A stretch of 35,563 bases of DNA from an uncultured Verrucomicrobiota bacterium (GTDB lineage: Bacteria > Verrucomicrobiota > Verrucomicrobiia > Opitutales > Opitutaceae), in contig CAJCBL010000287.1 of assembly GCA_903960515.1 (NCBI GenBank), forward strand, positions 1-35,563. The letters are read 5' to 3'. Positions 35,031 through 35,563 of the stretch are shown in pieces; positions within the stretch are counted from its first letter, which is position 1, and each line of letters begins with the position of its first letter. Under the pieces are notes generated by a model. That model worked only from the letters and a program-made list of their open reading frames with translations. It ran no database searches and was not told where the DNA came from. The position numbers were made by a program, and so were the translations under genes.

Positions 35031-35563
35031 ATGCAAAGTATCGTCAAAGCCGCCGCCCTTACCGCTCTTGTCACCCTCGCCTGTAGTTCACCGGCGCAGC
35101 AACTCAAAGGCAAGAAGGTCTACTATATCAACGCCTACCACACCGGATATGCTTGGAGCGATGGCGAGGAGCAAAGCGTTATAAAGGGATTGGAACCTCT
35201 GGGCGTTGAGGTGAAAATCGCGCGGATGGACACCTATAACGACAAAACGCCGGAGCACCTTGCAAAAGTATCCGCCGAATGTCAGGCGACCATCGATGAA
35301 TGGAAGCCGGATGTTGTCGTGGTATCCGACGATGCACCAATGAAGGCGGTCTACAAGCCGTTCTATAAGGACAAGGATGTGCCTTTCGTATTCTGCGGGG
35401 TGAACTGGACGGCCGAAGCTTATGGCGTCCCCAACAAGAATGTAACTGGCATGCTAGAGATTTGCCCAGTGCAGGACCTGGTGGCGGAAATGAGGAAGAT
35501 CACGCCAGGAAAGACCATCGGATTCCTAGCCGCAGATGCCTTTACCCCACGCAAAGATGGCGA
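35031..35563 (+). CDS. ABC_sub_bind-like periplasmic protein, 3' end outside the window
   Basis: The frame is open from ATG 35031 to the end of the window (177 residues seen). A signal peptide (about 1-22, cleavage likely after SPA) precedes KKVYYINAYHTGYAWSDGE, which is the start of the ABC transporter substrate-binding-like family (ABC_sub_bind) that also forms sensor domains of kinases and receptors. Strands such as PDVVVVSDDAPMK and VPFVFCGVNWT support this. An in-frame ATG at 34989 would add 14 residues before the signal. Codon use is less GC-rich than in the genes to the left. Whether it is a free binding protein or the sensor part of a larger signalling protein cannot be seen. Confidence 0.75.
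   Translation, partial: MQSIVKAAALTALVTLACSSPAQQLKGKKVYYINAYHTGYAWSDGEEQSVIKGLEPLGVEVKIARMDTYNDKTPEHLAKVSAECQATIDEWKPDVVVVSDDAPMKAVYKPFYKDKDVPFVFCGVNWTAEAYGVPNKNVTGMLEICPVQDLVAEMRKITPGKTIGFLAADAFTPRKDG

Noticed and set aside
1-35563. CRISPR arrays, tRNA or rRNA genes, insertion sequences
   Set aside because: No regularly spaced repeats, cloverleaf-like segments, rRNA-like stretches or transposase genes were seen.

Overview
The window is GC-rich bacterial DNA whose centre (about 12.7-34.5 kb) is a hydrogen-metabolism island with three separate [NiFe]-hydrogenases and a full set of maturation genes. The flanks carry ordinary housekeeping and signalling genes. Several traits point to Verrucomicrobiota, probably an Opitutaceae-like organism: a periplasmic-propeller hybrid histidine kinase, an SHD1-like secreted protein, a HAF-repeat protein with a verrucomicrobial-style C-terminus, a heptanucleotide intergenic repeat, and starts with few clear Shine-Dalgarno sites. 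This is inference from gene style, since there is no rRNA or marker gene here.

Layout. 0.2-5.4 kb: a very large hybrid sensor kinase (+) and a convergent LuxR-type response regulator (-). 5.4-6.25 kb: no recognisable gene. 6.26-12.7 kb: exported oligoendopeptidase F (-), DTW-domain tRNA-modifying enzyme (+), an SHD1/TonB-C-like secreted protein (-), M29 aminopeptidase (-), and a flavodoxin-fold quinone reductase (+). 12.69-19.36 kb (-): one compact operon, hyaA-hyaB-hyaC-hyaD-hypE-hypC-hypD, encoding a membrane-bound hydrogenase with the six-cysteine proximal-cluster signature of O2-tolerant (group 1d-like) enzymes. 19.63-23.15 kb (+): hypA-hypB-hypF, divergent from it. 23.27-28.2 kb (-): a second operon, large subunit - small subunit - HAF-repeat propeller - hypA2 - hypB2. 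28.69-34.47 kb (+): a third operon, divergent from the second, large subunit - small subunit - MCP1 - MCP2. 35.03 kb to the end: the start of a periplasmic ABC_sub_bind-type protein.

The most striking part is 28.7-34.5 kb. A Tat-exported hydrogenase with no membrane anchor and no cytochrome partner is followed after 8 bases by two translationally coupled methyl-accepting chemotaxis proteins. Their periplasmic sensor domains are Tll0287-like (DUF3365) and carry a c-type heme motif, CxxCH. The hydrogenase large subunits of operons 2 and 3 both stop exactly at the terminal DPCxxCAVH, so neither has the C-terminal peptide that hydrogenase proteases normally remove. Both small subunits have a fourth medial-cluster cysteine, as in [NiFeSe] enzymes. 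I infer that operon 3 could be a periplasmic H2-sensing module feeding chemotaxis (hydrogenotaxis), operon 2 a related enzyme with its own nickel-insertion pair, and operon 1 the energy-conserving uptake hydrogenase. Only the gene layout and motifs are seen. Function, electron flow and regulation are inference.
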